DNA from: Gymnogyps californianus
Taxonomy: Eukaryota; Chordata; Aves; Accipitriformes; Cathartidae
NCBI RefSeq assembly: GCF_018139145.2
Contig: NC_059475.1
Coordinates: 21,022,937-21,086,936 of the forward strand
Reading direction: 5' to 3'
Length of the DNA stretch: 64,000 nucleotides
Both the position numbers and the translations under genes were made by a program. Of the stretch, positions 13,601 to 26,415 are shown in pieces (positions within the stretch are counted from its first letter, which is position 1; each line of letters starts with the position of its first letter). The notes beneath the pieces are model-generated. The model was not told the origin of the DNA, ran no database searches, and was given only the letters and a program-made list of their open reading frames with translations.

Positions 13601-14706
13601 TCTGGGCAATCATCTTCCAGATTTAGCAAAGCAGTTTAGTAAATTCTACCTAATAAGCATTTTGTGTTACAGATTTATGTTACAGCACTGAATCTAAATT
13701 CCTCTAGATCAGGAATGACACAAGTCTATATTCATATTTGTCTGTTTGGGACACTTTCTTTCAGTAATAAGTAAGATAGAGAGATGCTATCCTGTCAAAA
13801 TTCTCTGCTGATTTTTCTTTCTAGTTGCTACCTTCTTCCTATTATGTTGAGTCTCCATATTATAAAACATTAACATGTAGTGCACACTACTGCTTACCTA
13901 CATAAATAATTATCAACTAACTCTAAGCTTCATCTATGACAGAGTTGCAGCTCAAATCTTGACAAGGATGAATCTACTTTTCATTATTTCTGCATAGGCT
14001 TACCAAGCTCCCAGTGGTCTCTAACTGAGAGACCTTCAAGGCGATTGTATTCTTCATGACTCACCCTGTTTTATAATAGAATTTGACCTGAAGTTCCTGT
14101 GCATGGCTGAATTTCAGAGATGCTAAATGCATGTCCTGGTCATTGCTTTGACTATGTTACTTCATCACAAATCCATGAGTAACAAGATTTCTAATTTCTA
14201 TTTAGTTGCTTAAGCAGCCTCTTAGGATTTGAGCCTCGGAGTATATGCCACTGAAGGCTTCCAGAGAATGTGTGGTTACTGGTAAACCGAACAACATTGC
14301 AACTTCAGTTCTGTAGAAGCCTTTGTTCATACCTACAATCTTGTCTTAAACAAGGACCATTTATTACACGGCTAAGAATTCTCTCTACTTGGGTTTGTTG
14401 GATTTCTGATCTAACAAGAACAAGTGCCAATCATCTTAAAAAAAATTAATGTCTGATCCAACACGCTTTACTTCACGAGAGGAAGGGCTCTATTGAATGA
14501 GAAAGACCTAGACAGGAAACTGAGAGAAAACATGAGAGCAACTTGGAGTGGTCAGAAAAATGTCTCAAAGCTGCCTTAGCAACTTTCAACAAAGAACTGG
14601 GAGCATCTGGATTAAATTGAAGTGCTTGGTCACTTCAGTGGCTGTGGAAGACTAAAAATTACCTAGTGACAGCACTGTGAACTCTCAGCTTCTGATTCTA
14701 ACCAAG
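4635..14706. other. Unique noncoding sequence
   Basis: About 10 kb with no recognisable gene. Reading frames reach about 143 codons (12194-12625, minus strand) but show no family motif, and that frame runs across a 20-bp tandem duplication. Simple sequence includes an A-run at about 6201-6214 and a C/T-run near 13240-13260. A stretch at 8785-8835 faintly resembles the MIR core but is too weak to call. Nothing else stands out. Confidence 0.55.
12431..12470. repeat. 20-bp tandem duplication (2 copies)
   Basis: TGAGTCTATACTTGTTTTCC occurs twice back to back (12431-12450 and 12451-12470) with no mismatch. The perfect identity points to a recent slippage or duplication event, possibly still variable in copy number. 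Confidence 0.95.
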
Positions 14707-15611
14707 TGTTGTGGTTTAGGCCCAGCCGGCAACAAAGCACCACGCGGCCGCTCGCTCACTGCTGCCCCCCGCGGGATGGGGAGGAGAAGATAGAATGAAA
14801 GGGCTCGTCAGCCGAGACAAGGACAGGGAGGGATCACTCGCCAATTATGGTCACAGGCAAAACAGACTCGACTTGGGGAAAAAAAGGAAACCAATTTAAT
14901 TTGTTACCAATCAAATCAGAGTAGGATGATGAGAAATAGAACCTTATCTTAAAAACACGCCTCTCCCCCTCCCCCCCCCCCTTCTTCCTGGGCTCAGCTT
15001 TGCTCCCCATTCCTCTGCCTCCTCCCCTCCCAGCAGCACAGGGAGACAGCGAATGGGGGTTGTGGTCAGTTCATCCCACATTGTTTCTGCTGCTCTTTTC
15101 TCCTCGGGGGGGAGGACTCCTCACACTCTTCCCCTGCTCCAGCGTGGGGTCCCTCTCACAGGGGTCAGTCCTCCATGAGTTTCTCCAACACAAGTCCTTT
15201 CCATGCACTGCAGTCCTCCACGAACTGCTCCAGCGTGGGCTTTTCCACGGAGTCACGGCCTTCTTCGGGCCCAGCCACCTGCTCTGGCGTGGGGTCCTCC
15301 ACGGGCTGCAGGGGAATCTCTGCTCCGGCGCACCTCCTCCCTCTCCTTCTTCCTTGACCTCGATGTCTGCATGGTTGTTTCTCTCACATCCCACTCCTCT
15401 CTTCACTGTAGCTCTTCTTCTTCTTTAGCAGTCTTTCCGCTTCTTAAATACGCTATCACATTAAAGGCGCTACCACCGTTGCTGAGGGGCTCAGCCTTGG
15501 CCAGAGGGGGGTCCGACTTGGAGCCCAGGAAGCTTTGAGCAGCTTCTCACAGGAGCCACCCCTGTAGCCCCTCCCCCACCACACAAAACCCCGCCACACA
15601 AACCCAACACA
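14707..15611 (-). mobile_element. Long (905 bp) solo LTR of a related endogenous retrovirus, reverse orientation
   Basis: The element begins TGTTGTGGTTTAGGCCCAGC, the complement of the U5 end shared with the other LTRs here, and ends ...AACCCAACACA. The first ~110 bases match the U5/R end of the LTR at 39854 (same GCACCACGCGGCCGCTCGC-type block). The rest is unrelated to the U3 of the other copies and carries a GC-rich internal repeat array. Flanks are CCAAG (14702-14706) and CCAGG (15612-15616), a 5-bp target-site duplication with one mismatch. A long C-run (about 14970-14980) and A-rich blocks lie between the U5 and the array. The 142-codon frame inside it (15000-15428) is repeat-derived and I do not call it a gene. 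No internal retroviral genes flank it. The assignment to an ERVL-like bird family is from memory of similar bird sequences. Confidence 0.8.
15134..15350. repeat. Degenerate tandem array inside the 905-bp LTR
   Basis: The motif CTGCTCCAGCGTGGG appears at 15134 and 15225, with variants CTGCTCTGGCGTGGGG at 15279 and CTGCTCCGGCG at 15320. Start-to-start spacings are 91, 54 and 41 bp. Each copy is followed by a variant of TCC(T/C)CCACGG or TCTCACAGGGG. It is an irregular GC-rich array in the U3 part of the LTR. In other viruses such U3 repeats often act as enhancers; that role here is inference. Confidence 0.8.
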
Positions 15612-18600
15612 CCAGGAGTCACATTAGCATTCAAACAAGACAATGAGAAAAAAGGACTAAATAAAGAACTTGGCTATACTACAGAGGTTTGATAAGTATC
15701 TGGTGGTAGTTGAAAAATGCAAAGAGAAAAGTTGTGGAGCCAGGTTCATTCACAGGATGTCTTTACAGAGGAATTAGAATACAGCTTCTCTTGCTTAATT
15801 TTAGGATGTATGTACTGCTGTCATGTTGTCTAGCAGACTGTTGAATTATCTCACGAAGAAAGTGATGAAAGCTTTGTTATGAGTCATGTAAGACTGGACT
15901 GATAAAGCACTAGAAAATGTTACAGAAGCAATTAGGTATTGGCCTTAAATGGGGAAGGACTCAGTGGATTCAGCAATCTTTATTTCGATAGTGGAGACTA
16001 GGAGAGAAGAGGAAAGGAGACATGAGTAAAATGCGTATGATGCCACTCAGCTGCATTTCTCCATCTGCTCAGGAAAATCTCAGGATTTTCTCAGCAGTAG
16101 CAGGAACAGGGTTTCTCACAACCCTTGCATGGTCTACTGAGACAAGTTCTTTCTTAATTTCCATGCCAGAGGTCAGCAGGTGGAAGATCACGTCTCTTAG
16201 TGAGAAAACCTGCTCTGAGACACTCCTTCCAAGTGGTTTGAAAGGGTGTGGTTGTATGTGCAAGTCCCAGCAAGTGCAAGTTGCACCTTCTTTACTTAAC
16301 TGGGCACCCTCTTGAAGTCTTCAGGAGTAAGGCAATGCCCTGCCTGAGAGGAAGCAGGCAGAGAAGACAGTATTTAGAGCTTCTTCAGCTCTGTGGACAA
16401 GATAAATTAATGCACTGGGAACCAGAGAAGGAATGCAAGGGAAAAAGAAACACAAATTAAGTAGTCAAGAGACTACAGTTCCATGTTTAGGCTGGAAACT
16501 TGCTAGGATGTCCTATGGGCTCACTATAGCTATGGACCCCAGTGGCGTCTCCCATCATATCACACTAGAGTCTATCCAAATGGATAGTGTATATAATCCC
16601 CAGGACACTTTGAGGGACCTAAACCTGTACTTTGTCCATCTCTTGTTTTTCCTTAGAGCAGCTGTTTCCTAGGCTTCGTGAATAAATTGTGAGAAGAGAT
16701 GTCTCCTTCTGAGACATTTGTTTTGTACTTGTGAGAGAAGGTAGCCTCCTTTGCTACTCCACAAAGGACTGTTCTGCAGTGAAGTGTGTGTCTTGACAAA
16801 GAAGAAATAAGACATGCTCTGGCAAGGAATTCCTCCTATGAGATGGGTGTAGTGGCCCATAAAAAACACATGTATTGTGAAGAAATTCCCATTGCCACAT
16901 GGACCTAGGGGCATAACTGCAGCTGAAGACAATGGCTCCATAAGGCAGGACGTTTGAATGAGCAACATCTCCCAGGTGAACGTAGGAATCTGGCTCAAGA
17001 AAGCTTGAGCTGTGCAAAGTAGACCTCATTTTGTCCAACAGCTGAAGCCCTAAAATGTTATTGGAGCATCTGGAAAAGGATGATGATCTCTCAAATCAGG
17101 AGACATGAAAGTTTTTTTCCAACCCGCACCGAAGCAAAAGGTTTTTTCTGACCCACGCTTGTCTTCTTAAAGTAGCCAGTCTGAAACCTTGTGCATATAG
17201 CTTCTAAAAGCCCTGGAAACAGTGTCTGCTAGTTTGAGGAGACAAAACAGAGTACTAATTTCGTAGCCCTTAAGAGTCTGGCATGGTGTAAAAGATGATC
17301 TTCAATGTGTTATGAGGGAAAATTTGTATTTGCTGTGATCTAATCTCTTGTGCTCAACAGTCCAGTGATTTCATTTAACAGTTGAGAGGAAATGAAGAGT
17401 GGTTGGTCTTAGATCCAAGAAGATATTGACCATAAGAATTGGGAGGGCAAGCCACAGGGGCCAGAGATGTTGTGTATGGGTTTTGTCTTTTCCAGTTTTC
17501 AAAAGGACATAATTATACATCTTGACAGTTTGAGATTTTTTAATCCCCTCCAAAAATCCTTGCTACGGTATTGTATCTATTTGTACCTTTTGAATGTTCC
17601 CTGTTGCCATTTCAAATGAGTAGAAAAATGGTCTGCAGAGAAAGCAGAAGCATCTGGACATGGAACCCTATTAAACATACAGTGTGGCAGAAGTTGGGCA
17701 CTCTCCACTTATCTTCAGTGCTGCTGCTATTCATTTGAGACCATGTACTTAGCTGAGCCTGGAAATCTGTTTGCTGTGGGCTGCACAAGCACCAGGCTTC
17801 TGTTCTGAATGGCTAGCAGTCTTTCTGTCTAAACAAAAAGTTGGAGAGAAACAGGGAGCGAAGGGACTAGTTCCAGAGAGCTGCAGAGCTGGGCAAGTCT
17901 GATCCTTACTCCAGTGCTTTGCCGACTTGGCCATGCTGCTTCCTCAAACTGTCCAGGGAGCAGGGCAGTACCAGCCTCTGCCAGGGTGCGATGCAGTTGC
18001 ACGCAGAAGTGCAACAAGTCAGGCAGCAGGCAGGATGCAGTGTGAAAACAGCATTGCTTAATTTGAACTGACAGCATTTGATGCAACACATCAGAAACTG
18101 TAAGGGCCAGGAGGCATTTCTTTTTAGCTGGACTGCTGATGTCAACTTGGATAGCAGATGCTCCAGCTAGATTACAGAGGCAGGGTAGAAAAGGTCTTGC
18201 TTTTTCACGATATCTACTTGATAATTTTACAGTTTTCCCCTAGCCTTCTCAGCTTTCTCTTATGTTACACTGAGACCTCTGTGGTTTTCATATGGAAGAA
18301 GTGAAAACCTGTGCAATCCTAGTTCTGCATCACTTCTACAGAGAAGCAGGATTGGCAGGAAAATTGAGGTTAAATATTTGCACTTTCTTGCTTTCCATTT
18401 ATTTCAGGTATCAGCATACACCTGCACACATGCACATGTTGAAATCCAAAGCTGGATGTCCAGTACTCAAGATTCATACCATATTTTAATTGTACCTTGT
18501 GCAGTCAGATTATATTCAATGATATGATGCATGAAATGGCAGACAGAAGCATTCTGTGGGGACCGGCACTTAGCTGTGGCAATTCTATCAAAACATAGGC

Positions 18601-21186
18601 AGGAATGCATAGTTTGCAGCCCTGCATAAACCCTGGGTCTCACTGGAATCTAAATCTGACCTGCACAGAGTAAGGAATTGCTACACTTTAAATAAACTGA
18701 GGTAACTGGAGAAAGCTCAAGTGCTGACCTTCCTCTGTTTTGGACCCCTGCTGCCCCAACTCAAGGAAGTCTGTTCTGAGCTTGCCAATTAATACATACT
18801 CATACTGCTTATTGAATGAGACAACAGCCTGGCTATTAAATCTCCTACTCGCTGATGGGTTTGGTGTTGTTGCTGTGGCTGTTAAGCAAAATACATAATT
18901 TTTACTTTCCTTTGGTCTCTTGAAAGTTGTTGTAGCATGTTCAAGTTGCTTTTGGTATCATGGCTTGGCTAATCTCTGTACGTTACTATTACTACAGTAC
19001 AGCCTGGAGAAAAACTTGGGGTTAGGGTGCCATAGTAGAAGGCAATGTATATACATATTAACTGCTTCTCTGCAGTGCTTTGTTCTTGCAAACTTGATCT
19101 TGCAAGACACAACACAAAGAATGACAGAAGAAAGTGAGACCGAGAAGTCACTTGCCCTAATGGCCCAGACAACTATCAGCAGAGCCAGACCCAGAGTCCA
19201 GCTCCCAGACCCAGACCTTAGCTTGTTGGACTGGGAGGCCACTGGATGCCAACAAATCACATGTGGTCATCCCGCAGGTGTGTCCGGGCTTGTGGATTTG
19301 AATTTGCTGCCAGTTATGGTGTAGGAGATGGATAAGGGGAATGTTTGCTGGTGATGATGTGATTCAGCAGCAGAGGGAAATTCCTTGTGTCCCCTCCCAA
19401 ATACCTCGGGAACTCCAACAAAGAGAGGAGACAGACTTTTTCCTTGTCCCATCCTAGCAAAAAAAAACCCTAAACCCTTGCTGTCTCACTTTGAGCCTAT
19501 GGTTTGTTTGTGAATAAACAGAGGTGTGGAAATTAGTTACCCATCAACTGGGGTTTTGTTCCTATTCTTGGAGTCTTGGATGGCTGTTGTTTTTTTAATC
19601 CGGGAAGACTGTAGTAAAAAGTAAGAGGCAGTTCCTTTGTTTATGCACTGTTTGCATCGGTATGCCGTTATTGGTATGAAAAGCAGCCATTCCCTGAGCA
19701 TCCTGACTAAACAAAAATCTTTAGAGCAAAGTGCTTAGAAAGAGCAAACAAGAAGTGCAGACTTGGGGGTTGCGGGGTGGGGGAACACTGGTTTTTAATT
19801 TACACTGACATTTCTTCGACCACCTAGGAAAGAGTTAAACGCCAGAATCTCCTGATCCTCTTTTCACCTCCCAAGGTTGTGCCTTCATTACAATAAGAAA
19901 GGCTTTCCTGTCCCCTTCTGAAGGAAACAAGTTTAAAGCCATGGTGGCTGGGCATAGCCCCAAACTCTACGGCTGGGGATGACACCATACTCAGCACAGC
20001 CCGGATTCAGCAGGACTGAGATGCAGCCAGCATCAGCAAGACAAAGGCAGAGATAATGAAAACGGGAACTAACCCAAAGAATTAAGGGAACCGAGCAGCA
20101 TCTGATGAGAGCTGAAAGGAAAACCCGGCTGGTGTTTCGGAGCACTGTGTGGTCGCCTCCACTGCAAATGATCCGTTCCATCGCAGGATGCCAGGAGGTG
20201 AGGACGGGACAAGCAGGTCCCGCATCAGTAGGTCCCATCTCAGTCACAGCATAACGTGCTCCTGGCCAGCTACAGGAGGGAAGCGATATTGAGGGAGTTT
20301 TCTCTTCCCCCTCTGCCAGAGTTTTGCAGAGAGACAGGAAATGGAGGGAAGGAGTTAATGTCTGTGCAGTCAGACCGTGCCTCCTCCCCGCTATTTTCTC
20401 TCCGACTCCTATGTTGTTGCTCTACTGTAGTGCTCGGTCTGAGCTACCGATGGAGCAGCTCCCTCATTGCACACTGCCCAGGCGCAAACACCACCTTCTC
20501 CAAAACTCAGACGATTTACCTTTTTAAAAAAAAAAAAAAATCACAAAAGGGCTTATTTAACGGATGCTCAGGAGTCTGTGATAGTGCCTCTGCTTAGTGA
20601 TCACAGTGCTTTTTGTTTAACCTTATTAAGAATAGGGGACTCCCAAGCCAGCTCTTTCTGGAAACTTAATGGTCAGACCCCTCCTCCTTCTAGCTTTCAC
20701 CCCTTTGTTCACCGTCTGTCCCCCCAAGAGTGAGAAAAGTGTTAATAGTGCTAGCTGGGGAGGCACCATGTGGGAAAGCCCAGCTAATGCCATCTTGGCC
20801 AAGGAGGAACAAGGGAGTCAGTGGACATCCCTGTCCAGTTTCCCACAGAAATGAGGTCAAATAGATACAGCTCTAGCGTTGCAGTGAGCCCTCTCCTTCA
20901 TGAAAATTTCAGTACAAATGATTTTGAAAATTAGAGTTTTTCATATACCTGCCCCAGCATCTTTTGAGATTTAATTTTGGGCAAGAGTGGTGTCTAGGAG
21001 TTATATTTAAGACGCTGAACACCTTCCCAGGGCAGTCCCCTCCTTTTCAATCACAAAAGAATGTCTCAAGCTTCTTGAGATAAAGCATGCTTAGGTTCAG
21101 GCTAACTTCATGCACTTTCAGGCTAATTTGGAGAACTATTTTAGCTGGGAAAATGTAGGTTGTTACGCCAATGTTAACATTTATTT

Positions 21187-21236
21187 GAAAGAAAAAAGAA
21201 AAGAAAAGGAAAAAAAAGAAAAAAAAAAAAAAAGAG
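21187..21236. repeat. 50-base all-purine (A-rich, AAAAG-like) tract
   Basis: There is no pyrimidine from 21187 to 21236. The tract is made of A-runs broken by single G residues and ends in a run of 15 A. It could be the tail of an old retroposed sequence, but I recognise no SINE or processed gene before it, so I call it simple sequence. Confidence 0.9.
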
Positions 21237-24200
21237 TATCAGTACCTTAGGGGTTTGGCATGGGACTTTGAGGTTTGGCAAGGAAATATTCCTGCAGTCA
21301 AAGAGGTGTTTTTTGCCATCCCTACAAAAATCCTGCCCAATTTGGTTGTGTTATAAGACTCTGAAAGTTACTATTCCTGCATGTGCAGTAGAACTTGCTA
21401 GCAGTCCCGCTCTGCTGCTGTGTGAATGCTCTGCCCTCACTGGATTATATTTCCACACCCCACTGAACCCTGAACGTCCTTCTGCAGGCTGGAGACTGAA
21501 AATACAGTCATTGAGTTTTGAACAGCACTAATTTGGTTTTGAAGCTCTGATGTGAGCATTCCCAGAAAAGGACCAACATTGCCTGCCTGTGCTTTGGCTA
21601 GCTCACCTTTCTTCTTCAGTGCAGGAGATCCCAGGCCCAGGGTCATGTGTCAGGGAGATCTGGCACATGTCACTTGATACTAATGTCAGTGCCAAGTGAT
21701 GGAGAGGGCAGTGGGAGGCTGTATTAGCCTTCCATCACTTTGCCTGCCAGTGTGTCCAGGGGAGTTTGATGGACTTTCCAGTGGAGCTGTTCTGGAGGAG
21801 CTAGAGCAGGTGTCAATGTCCCTGGACTCTTGCAGGTGGGGGTAGGACATAAGATTTTGTAAAACAAATTGGACCTTAACGGAGATTCAGAATTTGCATC
21901 CTCTTCAGTGGGTTTCTTCTTTGACTGTTGTCAGCAGCAGCTGTGTGTGACTTCAGGTGTGTGATTTCTTAGCTCCTTTACCTTTATTGGGGACTATTCA
22001 CAAAGGGAGGGGGTCTCCCAAATCAGAGACAGAACTTCCCAAGCAGCCAGCATGGAGGCCAGCAAGGACTAAGCACCATTGCAAGACTCTCCACAAAGAG
22101 CAAAGCTTGCTTCTTTACCCTGACACAAAGAGCAGCATGTACAAGAAGGAAACAAAAACATGTCTTCCCTTCAAAAAAACATGATAGAACCCCCTACAAC
22201 AGACGTGAAAGCACCTGCATGATAGAAGACGCACTACTGCACAGACTTCTTGAAAAAAAGATGAGGGAACATTTAGCATGTGGTGGACATTAATCATTTC
22301 ATTTAATGTAGTGCTGGAGGCACTCAGATCTCAGATATATCAGCAACCAAGCAAAGCTAGGAACTTAAGTAGAATTACATTACATGTAATATAGAAAACA
22401 CATTATACAATTTGGCATTCAGCAAATGTTAGCAATCAGTAATCCAGCACAGATGATAAAGAACTGAAAGCTATGGCTTCTCCTAAACCACAGAGATGTG
22501 CAGAAAATGTCAATAAAATCTTGTGCTTGGCTTACACTTTGTTATTGTAAGGTGTTAAAGGACACTTAGCCTAGAATTAGGAAGGAGGGGGGAGCATCTT
22601 AGACCCCACAGTCTATCCAGTAGCCAATTTCCCACTAATTTCTTTGATTTCAAATCATATTTCCTCCTGTTGTGTAGAAGGGGACACACAGGGAAGGAAG
22701 GTGGCTGGAAATGGCCACTCAGGCTGATCACAGTGCTCAGAGAAACATGCTAACCAGAAGCACCCTCTGAATTCCACAGTCCCTAAGCACAAAGTTTTCT
22801 TGTTTTTTCCTCCTTTTTCTCTGCCAGAACTTCCTCCTTTCCTTCTCTTGTATGCCTTCCTGTTTCCCTCCTTGTCCATTGATTTTCCCTTTGGGTACCA
22901 GTGGCCTGGAGCAGAGTGGTTCTGAAATGCATCAGAACTTCAGGAGCTTGTACCTGACCTGCTTCTAAATTATCAGCTTGATGAGGAGACAATCACTTCT
23001 TTGACTTGGTTCATCCCAGTGAATTGTCTGTCCATCTTGTGACATTTGTTCATGTCAGAGTTCTTTAGTTCTGCAAACTTTGCTTGATAATGCAATCATC
23101 TTCTGCCTTGCTAGAAGTTTGTTTTCCTCTTCCCTTGGGATTCAGCTTTTAAGTCTCTGTGGCAAAACCCCAGCCATTGCTTTCTTGAAAGCACTCCCAG
23201 ACACTATGTGATTCTGCTTCTATGTGCATTCCTAAGCAACAGCCACCACCACTGTCAGCTCTGCCATGAAGATCATCCTGCCTTCCCACTACTTCTTCTT
23301 TTATAAGCTCTGCTGCTTTCAGGGATCAGTGTGATTGTTCCCATGGGGCTAATGCAGAAAGGCAGTCACAAACTTAAATCAGAAGGGATCACTATTAGTG
23401 CCTAGCTCCATCCTTCCCATCTAACAGAGGGCACAAAGCTTCTTTCTGTAAGTCTTGAACTGGGTCTTGTAACTTGTGGCTGAAGTAGAGAATTGCCTAG
23501 ATATACCTATCTCCATCAACCAAGAGAGGACAGCAGAGCAAATTCTGGATCAGATCAGCAGTTTGTTTATCCTGGAATCATATTTTCTTAGGTGCTAAAA
23601 TACTTAACACTTTAAAGGCAGACAAAAGCTGTAAATAATGTAACATTTTAATTTCAAAATTGTAGGTAGGGTATTGACTCTAATACTTTGGGATTCTGAC
23701 ATTAGCTATCTCCTGACAAGAAACAGGAATGGTACTGCATAAAGTCAGATGTCAGTATAGAAATTTGGATATTGCAGGTGTCTCTCATGCCAGTGTACAC
23801 ATTATTATCTATCCTTACTTTGTGCAGACTCATCCACAACATCTGGCCTAAGTAGTAACCCCTCACTCTCTTGAAAGGTGCAAGTAGGATGTTTTTGTCC
23901 ATTTTCACATTTAGGGTATTCTGCATCTGGAGCTCCACAGTTTCCAGCATGACCAAGGATGTGCACGGCAGCCTGCACTTGCTTGTCACGTAACAAAGGC
24001 TCCTCCTCACCACTTGGCCCTGTGTTGGTGATAAGGTCTCAGTTTTTATTTTAAGATTTGAACTGGAAAAGCATTATTCTTTCAAGAATCTCAAAGCATG
24101 CTCTGAACATTAGCAATTCTAAAGTCTGCTTAGGATTTCTTATGACATAGAACTTGATTGCAATGTAGTCTTTTGCAGTTTAATTCAGAGGTGTGCGCAA

Positions 24201-25009
24201 GATCAAATTCTTCCCAAGTACAAGCATGTGCAGTCTCACTTGGCGTGAGGGATATTTGCCGTGCCTGCAGGGCAAATTACTGAACCAAATTTGGCCCAGA
24301 GGCATAAACCAGCCTTCTGCTTCCCATGGATAGTATCAGAAATATAATCACATAGCCATGTTCCTAGAAGACTCCTAGACAACACAAGCTCTGCCAATAG
24401 GATCCCAATTTTAACTGAACTGTGAAACCAAAGAGCTGTTGACTGACACAGAGGGTGCTGATAGCACTAGACCCTTGTAGAAAGCTTATTGACTTTTCTC
24501 TGCATAATTTTATTTTGAATTACAGAATCAATCTAATCTGAAAAACCTTTGTAGGAAAATAGTCTCTTCATTGACAAAATCGAAGCTTTGAATAACATAA
24601 TTGAATTTCTTATGGCTAGCAATAAACTTCTCCATTTAACACTGGGTTTAGTTTTGCCTTGTAAAAACCAGGCATGCTGGCCCCTTGCTTTTCACAAGGA
24701 GCTCAACTCAGCATGACCCAAAGCTTGAGCCTCCTTTATGGAAGAAAAAAAAAAAAAACATTTTTCTTTAAGAGGGAAAAGAACAGTATTTTTTTGTGAC
24801 TGCTCAAAGTCATATCACATCATCTTGCAAAGCATGATGGAAAGGGATGTGTGACTCACTTCCTTTTCTAGGGCCCTCAGACACAAAATATTCAGCTTAC
24901 GTTATAATGCCCTTTGCAAAGAAGTGTTCCTTATTAAGAAGACAGGGGAAAAGTTGATAATGTAAACTCCCCTTACACGTCATGACTCGTGGGAATGCTA
25001 GGGTTTGTA

Positions 25010-25039
25010 CCAAAGCTCAGTGACTTCAGTGAGCTTTGG
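25010..25039. repeat. Perfect 10-bp inverted repeat with 10-base loop
   Basis: CCAAAGCTCA (25010-25019) is followed after ten bases by its exact reverse complement TGAGCTTTGG (25030-25039). The arms do not extend further. It could form a small hairpin in RNA or a cruciform in DNA. It may be chance in 64 kb. Confidence 0.75.
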
Positions 25040-26309
25040 GTTGAGCTGGGAAATATGTGCTTTCTTCAGCACTCATTGAAACGCAGCCCATCCCTGTAGC
25101 GGCATAGAAGTCATAGAAGACTGGGTGGCCCTTGGAAAGTGAGATACCCATTGCCAGGCAGTATACACATCATAACAGATGCTTATAGTTGCCTTCATTG
25201 ATGGAGAGTGGAGGGGACTGTGAATGCTCACAACTTGAATAACAGCTCCTGCCAGGGCCGGGAGGGATGCTGACAAGCTGGTCTCGAGAGGTTTATATTG
25301 GACTGTGCCAACATCCAAGACGTGACTGGGGCTTCTGCTCAAGTTCAGGGGAGATGGCATGAGCTCTCCCTCCATGCAGTAGCAGTGATCCTTCCTGAGC
25401 TGACAAGTTGTTGGGTTTGCATGGCAGTCTAAGGCATGCTCAGATTTCCACTCAAGCCTTAAAAACTTAGCCTTAAAAAAGTTCGAATTTGAAGCCATGG
25501 ATTGGCTCTGTCCCTTCACATCATTAACAGAAAGAGAGATGAATCACAGACTCATTTTCCCTAGCCCAGAAGGCTGCCAAAAAGTCTCTCAAGGAACAGG
25601 GGACAACCTGAACCATAGCACTTGTTGGTCACAGAGTCTGAATTTCCAGCAGGCAAGTGGGAAGCCAAGGTGACAAAGCAGATTGGCATAGTTTGACCTC
25701 TTTTTCCTCTCAAGTGAGGGGAGTGCGCTAACAAGAGCAGTTAGCATGTGCTTTGGGCTCCATTTTACATCAATGATCTCCACAAGTAACACAAACCTTA
25801 TCATTAAGTATGTGTATCTTATTGCCCCTCCTGCTTGTTCTGCTGCTGGTGGTGGTTGAGTCTTCCTTGGTTAATGAAGCCTTCACATTTTTGAAATTTT
25901 GTCTCCAAAACTAAATTCCGTCCAGAAGGACTACAGCAGATTTGGTTCTATGGTAGCCTCATCGCACTTTTATGACTGTCTTGCTGGCTGGGGAAAGGAG
26001 GTAGGGGACTGGGTGATTTGCACTTGTTTCTGCAGAGCTGTTAAACTTCCTAACAACATTCTAAGACGTAATTCAATTGCACATGGTGTCTAAAGGCAAG
26101 GCATTTGGGGCACTTCCAAATATTAAGACTGTAAATTTTACCACTGAGCACAGTAAGGGGGGAAGGGAGAGAACGAAGACAGGGTAGTTGCTCTGTTGTT
26201 TTTGTTGGTGTCTTCATTTGGACACAACCAGCACAATGTGGTTAATTCTTTGCTTTAAGCTATGAATGAGGAGTGGCATGTATTTGTATGCCTGGCAGCA
26301 TATGCTGAG

Positions 26310-26415
26310 CTTAGAGGTAAGGAAACCGTGGCAGAGGGGTGCAGAGCAACTTGTCTTAAGCCACACAGCTGGTCAGTGCAAAAGTCCAGCTGTCTAGTTT
26401 CCCAGTGTGATGCTT
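26310..26415 (-). mobile_element. MIR-like CORE-SINE fragment, reverse orientation
   Basis: The block AAGGAAACCGTGGCAGAGG, then CAACTTGTCTTAAG and CCACACAGCTGGTCAGTG, follows in order the reverse complement of the MIR core that I know from amniote genomes (GAGGAAACTGAGGCACAGAG, then AACTTGCCCAAGG, then TCACACAGCTAGTAAGTGG). The order and spacing of these blocks is hard to explain by chance. The part beyond about 26380 fades towards the tRNA-derived end. It is an inactive ancient SINE. Confidence 0.65.

Larger units (their letters stand above)
15612..26309. other. Unique noncoding sequence
   Basis: About 10.7 kb without a recognisable gene. The longest frames are 148 codons (25073-25519, minus) and 134 codons (18920-19324, plus); neither shows a domain, a credible splice context or coding-like composition. 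Simple sequence includes A-runs near 20526-20539 and 24748-24762 and a 50-base all-purine tract at 21187-21236. A short, slightly CpG-richer patch lies near 20100-20480 but is too weak to call a promoter island. Confidence 0.55.

Noticed and set aside
15000..15538. Proline- and serine-rich reading frames of 111-142 codons on both strands
   Set aside because: They lie wholly inside the 905-bp LTR and its GC-rich repeat array; long overlapping frames are expected there and none has a retroviral or host motif.
21187..21236. Poly-A-like tract as the tail of a processed pseudogene
   Set aside because: The preceding sequence shows no coding similarity and there is no clear target-site duplication; it is treated as simple sequence.
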